Position numbers and translations under genes: made by a program. The notes beneath the pieces are model-generated. The model was not told where the DNA came from, searched no databases, and saw only the letters and a list, made by a program, of their open reading frames with translations. 64,000 nucleotides of DNA from Heliocidaris erythrogramma (Eukaryota; Echinodermata; Echinoidea; Camarodonta; Echinometridae): assembly GCA_025617745.1 (NCBI GenBank), contig CM046869.1, positions 10,373,168-10,437,167 of the forward strand. The letters are read 5' to 3'. Positions 11,191 to 23,162 of this stretch are shown one piece after another (the first letter of the stretch is position 1; every line of letters starts with the position of its first letter).

Positions 11191-12865
11191 ACACAAGAAT
11201 GGGACGCGGCGGCGGCGGAACGCTGCTGAATCCAAAGTATCCTCCGAACAGTTGCAAGTAATTCGAGTGGCCAATGACGTAACTCTCTGGGAGAGTGAAA
11301 ATTCTGAAATTTTTTTTTCAGAGAACACTCTAAAATAAATCACCGACGTAACTTCTAGTGATTGAAAGCAGAGTGAAGAATCACTCTTTTTATAGACTTG
11401 AGTAAGAATAATAATAATACATGTACATTTTTAAGGGTCATATTAAGTAACAAATTAAGTTCCTACAATTCTAAAGAATTGTTGATCATGAAGGAAGGAC
11501 CAGTTTCTTCTTTGTGATGTGGCACATCATGTGCTGACGTCATAGTCAATGAGGTCAAAAATAACAAACCGAAAATTTGTTGAAATTAAAAAAATTGACC
11601 GTGAGTAAAAACTTAAATAGCTGCACACAAACACAAAATTTAAACCAATTTGTAGCCGATGTTGATTTAGTGATAACAACATTTTGATCTCTTGCTTCAA
11701 GCCTTACACGCAGACCGAATCAACAAAGCTGCTTAATTTGAGCTTTATATTTACTTAATTCCTGATTAAACTATTGATAAACCAGACAAATCAGACAAAA
11801 CAGATCATATGGAGTACAGTAACAGCTCATACAAGCGTCCAACAAACCCCGTGTACTTTGGACAAGGTGGTAATTATTGTGCGTACGCAGGGACTGGCAA
11901 AGGAGAAGGAATTGATCATCCAATATTTCAAATTTTCGTTAATTATCACAGGTTCGTCTTTAAATTGCTGGACTATATATTTTCACATCGAAAATATCCT
12001 TCAGTCATTGCTACAGACCTTAACTTGGATCCGACATCTAAAATGAATGTTTCTGTTTCATTTTGATAGCCACGTGATGTGACTATAATACTTAATTGGT
12101 ATATAAAAAATGTTATTTGTGTTGTTTAGACAAGAGAAGCTGTTCGCATTTTTTTTACTGGTATTTCGTACTTTTCAGGCATTTATTCCAGAGCAAGGAC
12201 TATAGATAAGAAGTGTAAAACAATACACCGAGTTTTGATTTTGAAGGGAGCTTTTCCACAGCGAAGAGTATTTCCATGGTTGGACATGGACCAAAAACTC
12301 AAGATCATGTGAATGAAGGATTATTATTTTTTTTTCATTTCATGGTATCCTTTTCCTTAGTGCCGTAGCGTGAATCCTCTTCATAAAATGATGTTTACAG
12401 GAAATTGTTGAAGCCTGCGTGATTCCATGCACAATACAATGATTGGATTAATATAGAAAGCTTTTGTGAGAAGTGACTCTGAATTAAGCTGAATCCATTA
12501 TCAAAACATTTCGCGTGGAACTAAAACAATGCCTCAATATTGAATCTAATCTTAAACAGTTGTTACTGATGTTGCCCAATATCATTACCCGTTTATCGTT
12601 TCGATAGCAGTACCAAACCGATTTGGTCAAAAAATTGAAAAATCATACAGTGTCCGATTAAACCGTCTGACGAGCAACAGCATCTCTAAAACAAACTTTG
12701 ACGATCCACTCTGATAGTCCGAGGACAAGAAAGAAGCATGGAAACTGCAGCAGATATCTAAAAGAGGTATATTATAGGCCTATCCTACAAGTGTTTATCT
12801 TCATTATTACAGTAATTATAGTAATTACGTCGTCATCTACAGTCTCGAAGCTGCAATCGTCGACC
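11191..12865 (+). other. Upstream region of AGPAT copy B
   Basis: This follows the satellite and precedes the preferred start codon of copy B. It includes a GGCGGCGGCGG stretch (about 11207), AT-rich sequence with an imperfect CACTCT/AGAGTG symmetry around 11290-11400, and a TATAAAA at 12102-12108 that is far from the gene. The reading frame of exon 1 stays open upstream to an ATG at 12698, so 12698-12865 could be coding or 5' untranslated. No other gene is seen. Confidence 0.5.
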
Positions 12866-15800
12866 ATGGCCTGGGACGCAGAAGACGTGGAAGGAGAAAT
12901 CGGGCTTGAACCTGGACCTGGAAACGTTTCATCAGAGTCCGACCTAATATTTTGGAGTATTGTATTGGCAGTCTGCATCTTCGGTATTCTGAGCAGTCGC
13001 AGGCTACGATTCTATCTCAAATATCACGCCTTCTCGGGAATCTATGTCATTTTCGGCATCATTTCCATTCCTATCATGCTGTTCAACGCGTGCGATCCTA
13101 AATCTACCAGGTACGTACGAGGTCAGGGGCGTCGTCAGACGGGGGGCTGTGGTGAGTTGGGGTATGGTGGACTGAGTGGGTGGGTGAGTAGGTGGATGTG
13201 GGTATACAGTTGTCTTTGGGGTGAATGAAATACGAGGATGTGATAACAGAAATTAAAGCAATGAAATAAAAGGCCTATTTCCTGAATGCCAATTCTGACA
13301 ACATAGGCACGTAAACGAGATATTATGGGTCAAATATTAACTACTCGATTCAGACCACCTGCAGAAATAAAAATATTGGTTACCAATCTTCTTCGTTAAC
13401 CTTGCTCAAGAAGGTAAGAGTGGATGGCACGATATGTTTTTACATGTCGTGAAGTGGTTAATGATTAAGCGACAGTAGGTAAATAAAAACCAAGTAGAAG
13501 TCATATATTTCCACAAATTTCATTCAGATTATTAGAAATTATTTGAAAACTGTATCTACGGCAAAGACATCCTGAACAAACATCGATTGAGTACCCGAAG
13601 TGCCATTTAAGATAATAAGGGCAAGATTGATTTTGTTTTTACATTTATTTTATCAAAATCTTGATTGAGGTACTTTCCTACAGATTTGACACTAATAAGT
13701 TTCCAACACAGTGATTTAGTAGATATTCATTAGACGAGACCTCCAATAAAGAGTTCAAATTAAATAGGGCTATGTTCCAAAGCTACATACTAATGGCGTG
13801 TACTTCGGAATAATAATGTACTCGGATTAGGGATTAACGGTTATTTCCTACAAAGATTAATCACGAACCTTTGGAATAACAAATCTTTAGAGCAATTAGC
13901 TGAAATATCAACCTGGCTCCCATGCAAAGGGAGCCTTTACCCTCTCGATAAGACCATCTTGCATGGGAGGATCTTAGAACTGACTATAACCGCCCCCGCA
14001 AACCATTAGTCTGGGAGCCCAACTCTGAATGCGTAATAGGATACTTGTGTGCACATTATCTGTTAATTCAACATTTCAAAATATTCATTTTGTATTCACT
14101 TTTGTTAAAAGTAGCATTTGGAGATATTGCTCCATGTACAGATGTAGACTACGGCTTGGCATATGACGTTATCGTCACGAAATTTCTTTAATTGTTTTAA
14201 AGAAATGGTTAAATCTCTTTTGTTATCTCGGTTGTATTCCTGCAAGAATATTTTTACTAGTGCTGCGTCAACCTTTAATGATATAGGGACCTATTTTGAA
14301 AACAAACTATCTAGGGTTGCCATACTATTCAAGTTAGATTGGTCTTTCTCATATTATCAGGGGAGCGTTTCATCAAGTGTTTTGTTAGTGATTTTTCCCG
14401 ACAGATTTGCTCTCAGCCAATCAGATGCACGGATTTCAGTAGCTTATAACAGCCGGTAAAAATCACTGATAAAACGCTTGATGAAACGCTCCCCATGCAG
14501 GCTATTTCATCCAATACGTAGCCGACCGCATCTAAGATTGTAATCTACGTATACATATATCTCATGATTGTCATGATTGTATCAAGCAGATAGCGCTCCT
14601 ACCGCTTGGATCGGACAAAATGTCCAGTAAAATTATGTTTTATGTCAATTTATGTTCATAATTTCATAATCATGATAATACAATTCCATTATACTTGGCA
14701 ACGTATGGGAATTACCTTGGACTAAATTGGCCCTATGACGAACTTATTAAGTGTTATCTATTACAAAATAGATGACAATGGAGTTGAAAAATTTCTTCAG
14801 ACTGAAATTCGTTGACAATCTTATGGGCAATATTTGTGTTCTTGCATTTCGTAAACATAAAAAATTAAAGATGAACAACAAGCTTTACAAAAAACTTTCC
14901 ATTTTTTTAAATAAAGGATTCTTGATTAGACTGATTATCGTCTCCCCTTTTTTCCACGAGCAACTGTTAAATACATGTATTACCTTTTAGTGTCATATCG
15001 TGTTCATTATAGAATCCCGCGATTGTTGGTTCGTCGGGTTCAGAGTCCCCTGTTCGGTATTACCACCAAGATGATAGGAATGGAAAGATACCCAGACGGA
15101 CCATTTGTCATCGTCTGTAACCATCAGAGCTCTCTTGATTGCATAGGTAATATCATATTCTTGAAAAGGCATAGAAGAGTGTAGCCATCGAAATTTGGGC
15201 AGCGTCTATGAATATCAATGCCTTCTGAGACACCATCACCAAAGCCTAGTATTGAAGAAAGCGAATATAATTATGTGATTAACTTCTATGTAAAGTTTCA
15301 AGTTGTTTAGCAGTCAATAAAATGAAATAAAGGTGTCGTGGTCTAGTGGATATGTCACCGGACTGTGGATCACATAGTTCGCGGTTCGAGTCCCGCCGCG
15401 GCACTAATGTCCTTTGGCAAGACATTAATCTACATTTGCCACTCTCCACCCGGGTGTTAAATGGATACCCGGTAGGATGCGAATGTCACTGTGACTGGAA
15501 TAGTATATGTGCGCCTGCAAAATGGCAGCCAGACTAGAATGCTCCCTTGTGGAGTGGAGATTGTGCACTATAAGTGCAGAATCGTAATAGGATCCAATAA
15601 CCGGGGTAATAATACTGTACACTGTAAAGCGCTTTAAGCAGTTACTAACTGGAAAGGCGCCATATAAATGCAAATTATTATTATGAGCTGAACTATTACT
15701 TTATTTAAGTTATAATATATTCAGTATTTCGCGCCATTAAGTAATTAAGCGCCATTAAAATGAACCTCCAAAGAAACAGTACAAATCAGGAGCTCGACTA

Positions 15801-18142
15801 TTCATAAACATCTCTCTCTCTCTCTCTCTTTCACGCACACACACAATCGTTCTCTGTCAAAAACAAATCTGAACATTTCCTTTTGTTTTTCATGCAGGTT
15901 TGATGGAGCTTTGGCCCCCGCGGTGTGTGATTCTTATGAAGAAAATACTTAAGTATGCAGGACCATTTGGTTTGGGTGCCATCTTAGCAGGATCCATCTT
16001 TGTCGACAGGTCTAACCATCGCAGCGCCAAAGATACCCTCAAACAGGCCGTCGAGATCATTCAGACAAAAGGCGTACGTTCACACGGAGGCACTTATATA
16101 ATTATGTCCTTTGCTATTAGTGAAATGTCCTACTGGTTCTTTACCATGTACATGACTATTCCAATATCCCATTGGCCCCCAGCCATTATACTTACATGTA
16201 AGCAGTTAAACCAAAAGAAATACAGAACTGTGATAAATCCTTGGTTCGACGTAGGCAAAGGTCAAATCGGTCACTGATCTCTATACGTAAAAAGAAAACT
16301 TACGTAGAGATCAGTGGTCATATGGGTAGATTATCATATCATTCAATGACATGGCCCAACATAATTATGATTGGTCCTATGCCAAACTGGTCAACACTCC
16401 AATGATCCTTCAAACTTCTGAGCCTATACGGGCTCATTGGTCTTACTTTCCATTGGTCCTTTGTCTTCGTCAAATTGGGAAAGGAATACGTGTTTAATTA
16501 ATATTCCCATCGATCATTCCTAATAGGTTTCATCGCTGCGAGCGAACATCCCTTTAAGACAAAGATTGGGTAATTATTGAGCAAGAGATATTACTCTTGA
16601 ACATCAGTTTGAAACATCGTATCCAGAGAGAGTGGGAGAGAGAGAGAGATACCGTCGGACAGAGAGAAATGGATAGAATGGAGAATGAACAGAGGGTAAA
16701 AAGGAGGATGCAGAGAAAAATAAGTGTGAGGCAGGTAAGAGCGACATTGTATTTTGTTTGTACTTATTGACGAGTGACATGTAGTTTATACTCCTTCATA
16801 ATTCTTTTGCCTTCTTCTCTTCCTATCTTTATCACGCTTATGCCAACAGTATCGAGTTTTAATATTCCCCGAGGGGACGAGAAATTTACCAATGGAATCA
16901 TCGGGGGAGACAGAGGTCTCAGAACCCATGCTCCCGTTTAAAAAGGGTGCTTTCACTCTCGCAATTCTAGCTCAGGTAACGCATAAATAAATCTCAATAT
17001 CTATTCGATTTTATATATCACGTATTATTCTCTATATTACAAAATAATCAAAATACATGTACATGAATCTGGGAATTGTAGATTTACTATTCAGTGGAAT
17101 AATCCACACTTAAATTACTAAAATAAATAAAAATGTATACATTTAAGTCCTAAATACGCGACTGGTTGAAACTTACCTTTGGTTAAGTACGACCTTGATG
17201 GAGTAAACCCAGTGGCAGATCCGGGGGCCGGGGGCCTGGGCCCCCTCCCCTGGGACCAAAAAGGGGCCCCAAAAATGCTGAGGACATTTTTTTTGCTTGT
17301 CAGAGACTTTTTGATTTAAAAAGGGGCCTAAAAATGGTGATGACCTTTTGGGGTTTTTTTGTTAGAAAATTTTGTGAATATTGAGCCCCCTCCCTCAAGA
17401 AATCCTGGATCCGCCACTGAGTAAACCTAATACCAAAAATGACTTAATAATTACATCTCAGTCACTTACTTAATCATGATACCGAGACTGAACCATTAAA
17501 CGCACGATAAGTTTCATATCGTGGCTTAATACACTGTTTATACGCTATATTGAATTGCAAGATTATGTTACATATTGAATGTACCTGCAGATAATAAGCT
17601 TCACCATTATAAAGTACAGACGTATTTTTCACGTTTTGCAATCAGGTGCCTATTGTTCCTGTTGTATTCTCATCGCAGAAGCACTTGATCGATTTCAAGG
17701 AGCACAAATTCGTTTCAGGTAAACATAATTTTCAGAACGGACCTACAGAACTTTGAATCATAAGATTGATATTCATTTATTTGATATTTACTGGGATGTC
17801 TGGTATTTATTCTTCAATATTACTAGGTATAAAAAGTGAAATAGCAAAGACAAACCAATTATTAGCAGCAAGTCATCAACGCATTAATACATTTGAAGGG
17901 TGCATGTGAGGGCGTTATGACGAATAAGTCATCCAATATCTTTCATGATAGCCAAAGAAAGAGGAAGTAATCAATGTTTAAATGATTAATTTAATCTTGT
18001 TTCAAATCTAGGTGAATACAATGGAGTCGTCCTACCACCCGTCTCAACGAAAGGGCTGACTCTAGATGACGCCTCCGACCTCAGAGACAGAATTCGTGAC
18101 CAGATGATCGACTGCTTCAATGAGCGCGAGCAAGATAATTAA
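12866..18142 (+). CDS. AGPAT: AGPAT copy B, 1-acylglycerol-3-phosphate O-acyltransferase
   Basis: Six exons: 12866-13110, 15013-15146, 15898-16073, 16850-16975, 17646-17718, 18012-18142; about 294 residues, near the roughly 280 usual for AGPAT1/2. All introns are GT-AG with matching phase. Exon 1 encodes two hydrophobic segments (about residues 29-43 and 57-74). Motif I NHQSSLD (HX4D, His119 to Asp124) ends exon 2. Motif II GSIFVDR is at 158-164, motif III FPEGTR at 191-196, and motif IV VPIVPVV at 228-234. It should acylate lysophosphatidic acid to phosphatidic acid in the ER membrane. The ATG at 12866 has a good context (GACCATGG) and gives an N-terminus like the paralogues. An in-frame ATG at 12698 would add 56 residues with another hydrophobic stretch. 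AATAAA occurs 87 bases after the stop. All catalytic motifs are intact. Confidence 0.93.
14360..14494. mobile_element. MITE with GGGGAGCGTTTCATCAAG ends
   Basis: 135-base element in intron 1 of AGPAT B. Left end GGGGAGCGTTTCATCAAGTG pairs with the right end CTTGATGAAACGCTCCCC. The interior has a CAGCCAATCAGATGCACGG block resembling the interior of the MITE at 56251-56398 (CATCTGATTGGCTGAGAGCA, reversed). It is one of several GTTTCAT-ended MITEs in this window (35041, 56251, 58219). Confidence 0.8.
15333..15685 (+). mobile_element. tRNA-derived SINE
   Basis: Inside intron 2 of AGPAT B. The head resembles a tRNA with an A-box-like TGGTCTAGTGGATA and a B box GGTTCGAGTCCC, and the terminal seven bases can pair as an acceptor stem. 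It continues as TTGGCAAGACATTAATCTAC and CCACCCGGGTGTTAAATGG, and ends with AAGCGCTTTAAGCAG and a GCGCCATATAAATGCAAATT plus ATT tail. The same organisation recurs at 54815-55090 (+) and 53040-53255 (-). The continuing body and tail argue against a functional tRNA gene. Confidence 0.85.
16272..16312. repeat. Short perfect-stem hairpin
   Basis: ACTGATCTCTATACGTAA pairs with TTACGTAGAGATCAGT (one bulged base) across a short AAAGAAAAC loop, in intron 3 of AGPAT B about 200 bases after exon 3. Function unknown; it may be a remnant of a mobile hairpin. Confidence 0.65.
17210..17419. mobile_element. hAT-type MITE, 210 bp with 8-bp target duplication
   Basis: Ends CAGTGGCAGATCCGG and CTGGATCCGCCACTG form the inverted repeat. 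The flanking octamer AGTAAACC is present on both sides (17202-17209 and 17420-17427), the length expected for hAT transposition. The interior is G/C-tract rich with no coding capacity. It lies in intron 4 of AGPAT B. Confidence 0.88.
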
Positions 18143-18228
18143 GGGATGCTGACATGGTTTTAATACAAATAGATCCACGGTTTCGACGGACACAGGGAAG
18201 ACGATTAGGAAGACCAGAGACGAATGAC

Positions 18229-18234
18229 AATAAA
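18229..18234 (+). terminator. Polyadenylation signal of AGPAT copy B
   Basis: AATAAA, 87 bases after the stop codon, at the spacing expected for a short 3' untranslated region. Confidence 0.6.
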
Positions 18235-18312
18235 CGACTTTCGAGGCCTAGTCTATCTTGCTCCGTGGCTTGCTACCTGAACTGTATTATAAAGTTAAAG
18301 TTAACAAGACCT

Positions 18313-19025
18313 TAAGGCCCGGTCACACCGCCAGAACTTTGCTGGAGCGTTCCTGGAGCGGTGAAATAAAATTCATCACCGCTCGTAACCGTTCACCACC
18401 GTTTATCTGAAGTTGGCCCCCGTTAAGGCAACGCCGTATACGCTCGGCCACCGCTGATGGTCCCTCCTACCGCTCCGAAAGTTTTGAGCTGCACAAAATA
18501 TTGCGAGCGGTGAGGAGCGGGCAATTTTCCGCTCCGGCAAAGTTCACCACCGCTCCAACAATGCCCAGTCAAAGTTTGGCACCGCTAGACGCAAGTTCGT
18601 GGACGCTTGGGTCCGCTAGGCCAACGCAAAAATCTTGAACGCTTAACCGCTGCTTCGCCAGCTTTGCCCGGGCGGTGATTAAACGTTGCACAAACTTTGG
18701 TGGAGCGGTTGTAAGCGTTTTACGAGCGGACACGTGATTGCTCGAACGGTGTCGGGCGTTGAAGCAGCGATCCATTGCGGTGATGAACTTTGGTTTGGCG
18801 TTGGTAGGGAGGTGTCGGAGCGGGACCAACGCTCGCTACCGCTCGCTACCGTTAAACCACCGCTAAAGCAACGCCGGCTTCAGCGGTGCACCGCTAAGGC
18901 AACGCCCGTGTTTTCGATTTTTTCCCCATTTTGTGCGCGTTGACAAGCGTTGTCGAAATTCGGCCCCCTCTCCCTACCGTTCAAGGAACGCTCCAACAAA
19001 GTTCTGGCGGTGTGACCGAGCCTTT
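18313..19025. mobile_element. TIR element with GCGGT/ACCGC-rich interior
   Basis: The left end TAAGGCCCGGTCACACCGCC and the right end, reading TAAAGGCTCGGTCACACCGCC in reverse, match over about 28 bases and continue into CAGAACTTTG. The left flank is TTAA and the right TTTA, so a TTAA target duplication is possible but imperfect. The interior consists of many GAGCGG, CCACCGCT and AACGCC phrases in both orientations, echoing the terminal repeats. The ORFs on both strands here are repeat shadows. Non-autonomous DNA element, class not certain. Confidence 0.78.
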
Positions 19026-20876
19026 AGCAGCACTGGTCTCGAGTATTTGGTTACATTTGCTATAGATGAATGAATAGTTTTTTACTCAAGGATTTCAAAC
19101 TTTGTATTTCTCGCTAGCGCTCCCATTCGTCTGGAATGAAGGGGCGTAATTTTATGATCGTTTTATTATCATTATTATTACACGTATTAGCTGATATAGA
19201 TGATGTGAGTGGGTTGTAAAAGGCTAAATATATATATACATGTATATACATCTATAAAGCGTGCTTGTTAAAAAAATAATATGTGAGTGGGATGTAATAG
19301 GCTAAATTGCCGAACAGAAAGGCTTATTCGGTTTGGCCTAATGAAGCCCTCAAAAACTATTTCATAACCCGATATATAGGTATTAAACATTCTTATAACC
19401 CAGCAAATAATTATGCTCTAGTATCATTTTGTTGACTCTTCTACATCGAGATGACATAATGACGGCTACGTACGAGTATCTAACATACATCATTTACTCT
19501 GGATATAGGACTATTATTAGCGATGGCACTCGAACCCCTTGAATAAAAGTGCGTGTCAAAAATAATTTAAATCAAGTTTTTTTTTTTATTTTCGGGGTAT
19601 ATATTTGATTTCGTGAATGTTTCCATGCATGAACATTCCAGGGAATTTTGAGTACTACCCAGTATCGTTCTTTATGACTGCAGTTCGAAAGAATAAGTCT
19701 ATAAGGGAATTCTTTGGACAAGCCAAATGTGCTGGATCAATGAAGCCAGAATTTACTGAACAGCATCAGCACCTTTACTCTTGCCAATTAAGTACTGTAA
19801 TTGTCTCTATATTTCTGATCAATTATTCTGCTAAAATAACAACAAAATGTCTTGCAGTAATGATGATAATACGAATAATTCATAATATTTTTATGTTATA
19901 ATTAATTTCAATTTTAAAAAAAAAAGAAATCATCTAAAATATAAACTCTGTTTTAAAATACATACATAACTTCAGCAATTGCAAAGTGATGTATCACGAT
20001 TATAGAAAGTAAACTTACAATGTAAGTGGACTATACGCCATACATTATATATAGTCATGTTCTGATTTACTATGTATATTTTAACTTTTAAAGTTGTTAT
20101 AGAAATAAAAACAAACAAACAAGTTACTATAAATCGTAAAGCATTGTGTTCATGAAGGGAGAATGATGTGCATTAGGTGTACTATGACGTCATCGGAATG
20201 AGATGTGAATTTTATTGAAACTAAAAGTATTATTGCAAATGCTATATGTACATTGTAGACAGTATAAGCTCATGTTTTTCATTTCATTATTATAACCTAT
20301 GACAGAAGTGTGGTAAGTGCAGTTTTTATCTGCATATTTCTGCCGCCCTCTCGAGGTCAAGTCGTACGTCAAGTACAAGTTCTTCAATATCTTCAATGTT
20401 GAAGCGCCAGGATCGCCACGACGTAACGGACATGAGCGCTATACAAGAAGCCACCATTATTATTATTTTATTATTAAACATGAAACATGTTAGGCTACAT
20501 CATTAAAACAGCAGTGAATTGATCTATGGGTATCAGTCACTTTCAAAATTAAGACTCGTTATGATTCGGGATTTTAAATTGTAAAAGAATATCGGGTTAA
20601 ATGAATAGGTTATTTCAAAAGACATATTTATAATTTCAATTCACACAGGGGGTGTTTCATAAAGCTGACTTTACGAACGACTTGAATATGAAGTGCTAGA
20701 TAGGATGTCCAAAGTTTTTCCTGAAGTGTGACTTTATTTCTAATAACCTCAATTAAAAAATGGCAAGAAATATGCTTTGCATTGTTATAATAAGAATGTT
20801 AATCTACATCTGCACAGTTCAACTTTAAGTTGATCCAGTTAAAAACGATTGAGCATCCATTTAGATTGTCATATGC

Positions 20877-21002
20877 CCCCGTTCTACTATGCCGATCTGG
20901 GCCCCGATCTATCCCGATATAGAAGATCGTGATAGATCGGGGAAAGCGTACAGGATCGTTTGCAATCAGCGGTATCGTAAAAACAGCATTGTGAGAACGG
21001 GG
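20877..21002. mobile_element. Small TIR element with inner hairpin
   Basis: Outer inverted ends are CCCCGTTCTACT and the complement of GTGAGAACGGGG. An inner perfect 12-base pair, CCCCGATCTATC and GATAGATCGGGG, sits at 20902-20942. No coding potential; MITE class not assignable. Confidence 0.65.
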
Positions 21003-23162
21003 TAGGGGCGGCCGTGGCAACCAAATTTTATCACATTTCAACTCCTTCAGTGATGCCCTTCACAATGAAACATAAAATAGCTCTCTTCAAGTACATACCG
21101 GTACTTATTTTCTACAGGCCTTCAAACTTTCAAAATTTGTCAAATGTCCGTCCGTTACTAACTGATCAGGCTCAGTAAGGAAAAATATGCTAAATATGCT
21201 AAATCTGCTATTCATGTAGGCCGGTAGACAACCATGCTACTAGTATAACGTCTCTACGACTTATCTCCGACTGGAAAGTGTGAAAAACCCTGTACTTTCG
21301 ATATTGACATTCACATTACTAATACTATTCACGACCTCGGTCACGAAGAAACTACATTTTTAAATACATGCACTGTATTCATAATCCTATAGCAATTTTT
21401 CTCAAATGTGGTCACTGCAGCTGTAGTCGCAGTCCGGTGGTTAGGTACTAGTATGCGGTGACCTTCATGCGTTTTTGAGCTACTTGGCCATATATTCTCT
21501 CAGGCCAAGAAGGTACTGCTAAGTCGATGGAGTAATTATCATAATTCCATCGTCAAACAATCCTCGCACGCACGCACACTCGTATGCGGGATATACTGGC
21601 CTTGTCACGATCATCATCATAATTCATCGGAGCAGCAGCTGGAGAGGGTTGCCAAACATGTTTGCTTTTCTTTGTTTGCCCATCACGATTTGAAGTCTTT
21701 ATTTAAGCGCGCGACCCATTTTTCTGACAATTCCGTCGTCTGCTAATAAAGAGAAGAGTTCAACAGTACACTCGGCTTGTCGTCAACTGTACCACGGAGG
21801 TACTCGGCAACTCCTTGGCTGTACGTACATGTATGCATGGACTGTGAGTACGTCCACGTCAACGATATTCTTTCCACTGCTCGAATATGATTCCTGTACA
21901 GCCAATAGATAATTACTGAAAACATGAAAATATACCGACAAAATTAATGACTGGATTACTCTTTTCGCACATTTTCTTACACCGAGGATACCGACCAATG
22001 TTCAAAGGACTCTTCAACCAAACGTCGTACGTCTGCTCTTTCAAGTAAGATTTTACTTTAAAACCATGCATGATTATTACAGCTAGCTACGTTCACTATG
22101 CCAGAGTAAGACAACCATTTTGCAACAAAACAAATTCATATTATTTTTATTAAAGAGAAATTATTCCTAAATATTCGTTATTCCGTATGTTAAATAATGT
22201 TAAAGCCTTGGGGGGTCAATACCATTTGACATAACATGTGTATGATTTTGAGGCAACTGTATGGTAAAGTTGTATTCCGCGTGATCTTGAACAACGTCAT
22301 TCCTATAGACAATCGTATGATCGTTCACTGACCTACATAATCATAATTATTGTAAACAGTCGTATGTGTTTGGAAAGGCCCCTCCGATCTCCTACTATCA
22401 TTTTAAGTTTTCATGTAACTCTGTAGAGTGGTCGAATTCTGTCTCAACTGCTCTGATTGGTGGTGAATGATAATTTGAAACAAAATAATATTTGAAGGCT
22501 TTCTTTTTCATCTTGATTGATATAGGGATGTCTAACCATGGACCAACTAAGTATATGTCTAAGGTCCAACTAAGTATATGTCTAAGGTCTAACAAAGAAA
22601 ATACGGCGATTTGGTTGACTTCTTTTCCTTTCTCTTATACAGCTTACGAGAAAACTTGAGGGATCATGCATGGCAAATTTGACTTCCTCTCCTCGCCCAC
22701 TGCAGCTTGCTAGGTGCCTTCCTGCCTGCGGATTAAAGCAATAACCCAAACCTGGATTGTTTATGGCAGAATTAACTTTCCAAAGACTCCAAATCCACCC
22801 ATTCACCGAAGGGTCAGGCCAGGACGTAATTGCGTCAAGCCAAGCGTAAAGCAACGGTGTATTTCTTCCTCTGATATTCCCCAAATACAGACTTTCCATT
22901 GTCAAACCTTGTTCAACCAAGGACTTGACCAGCAACAATATTCAGTCAAATCAATAGTGCTTTGCAACCGTTGCTGGCAGTCTATTTCTCGAGCCTTTCC
23001 CCTTTCTTTACAAACTACAACTCACAACCGCACAAAAACAATACAGGTGTTGTCAACAAATGCACTACCTTGGCAAGTGATCAAATGTGCAAGAACCTCT
23101 AACGTTTTACCGGAAACTACTGCCTTTTCTTGCCCTGTAGAAGACAGTATTAAACGACAATA

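Larger units (their letters stand above)
18143..23162. other. Intergenic region between AGPAT B and C
   Basis: Holds the B polyadenylation signal (18229), a GC-rich TIR element (18313-19025), a SINE-like tail at about 20396-20465 (GAGCGCTATACAAGAAG followed by ATT repeats), a GTTTCATAAAGC MITE-end fragment near 20650 and a small TIR element (20877-21002). At 22555-22590 a short direct repeat (CCAACTAAGTATATGTCTAA) is seen. No exon or promoter could be supported; 21030-23160 otherwise shows nothing clear. Confidence 0.55.

Noticed and set aside
12698..12865. N-terminal extension of AGPAT B as the annotated start
   Set aside because: Paralogues C and D start at positions comparable to 12866, and that ATG has a better context. 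The alternative is kept as a finding, not as the main call.
15333..15405. Possible functional tRNA gene
   Set aside because: The A and B boxes and acceptor pairing are good, but the anticodon arm does not fold well and the sequence continues into a SINE body found elsewhere in the window.
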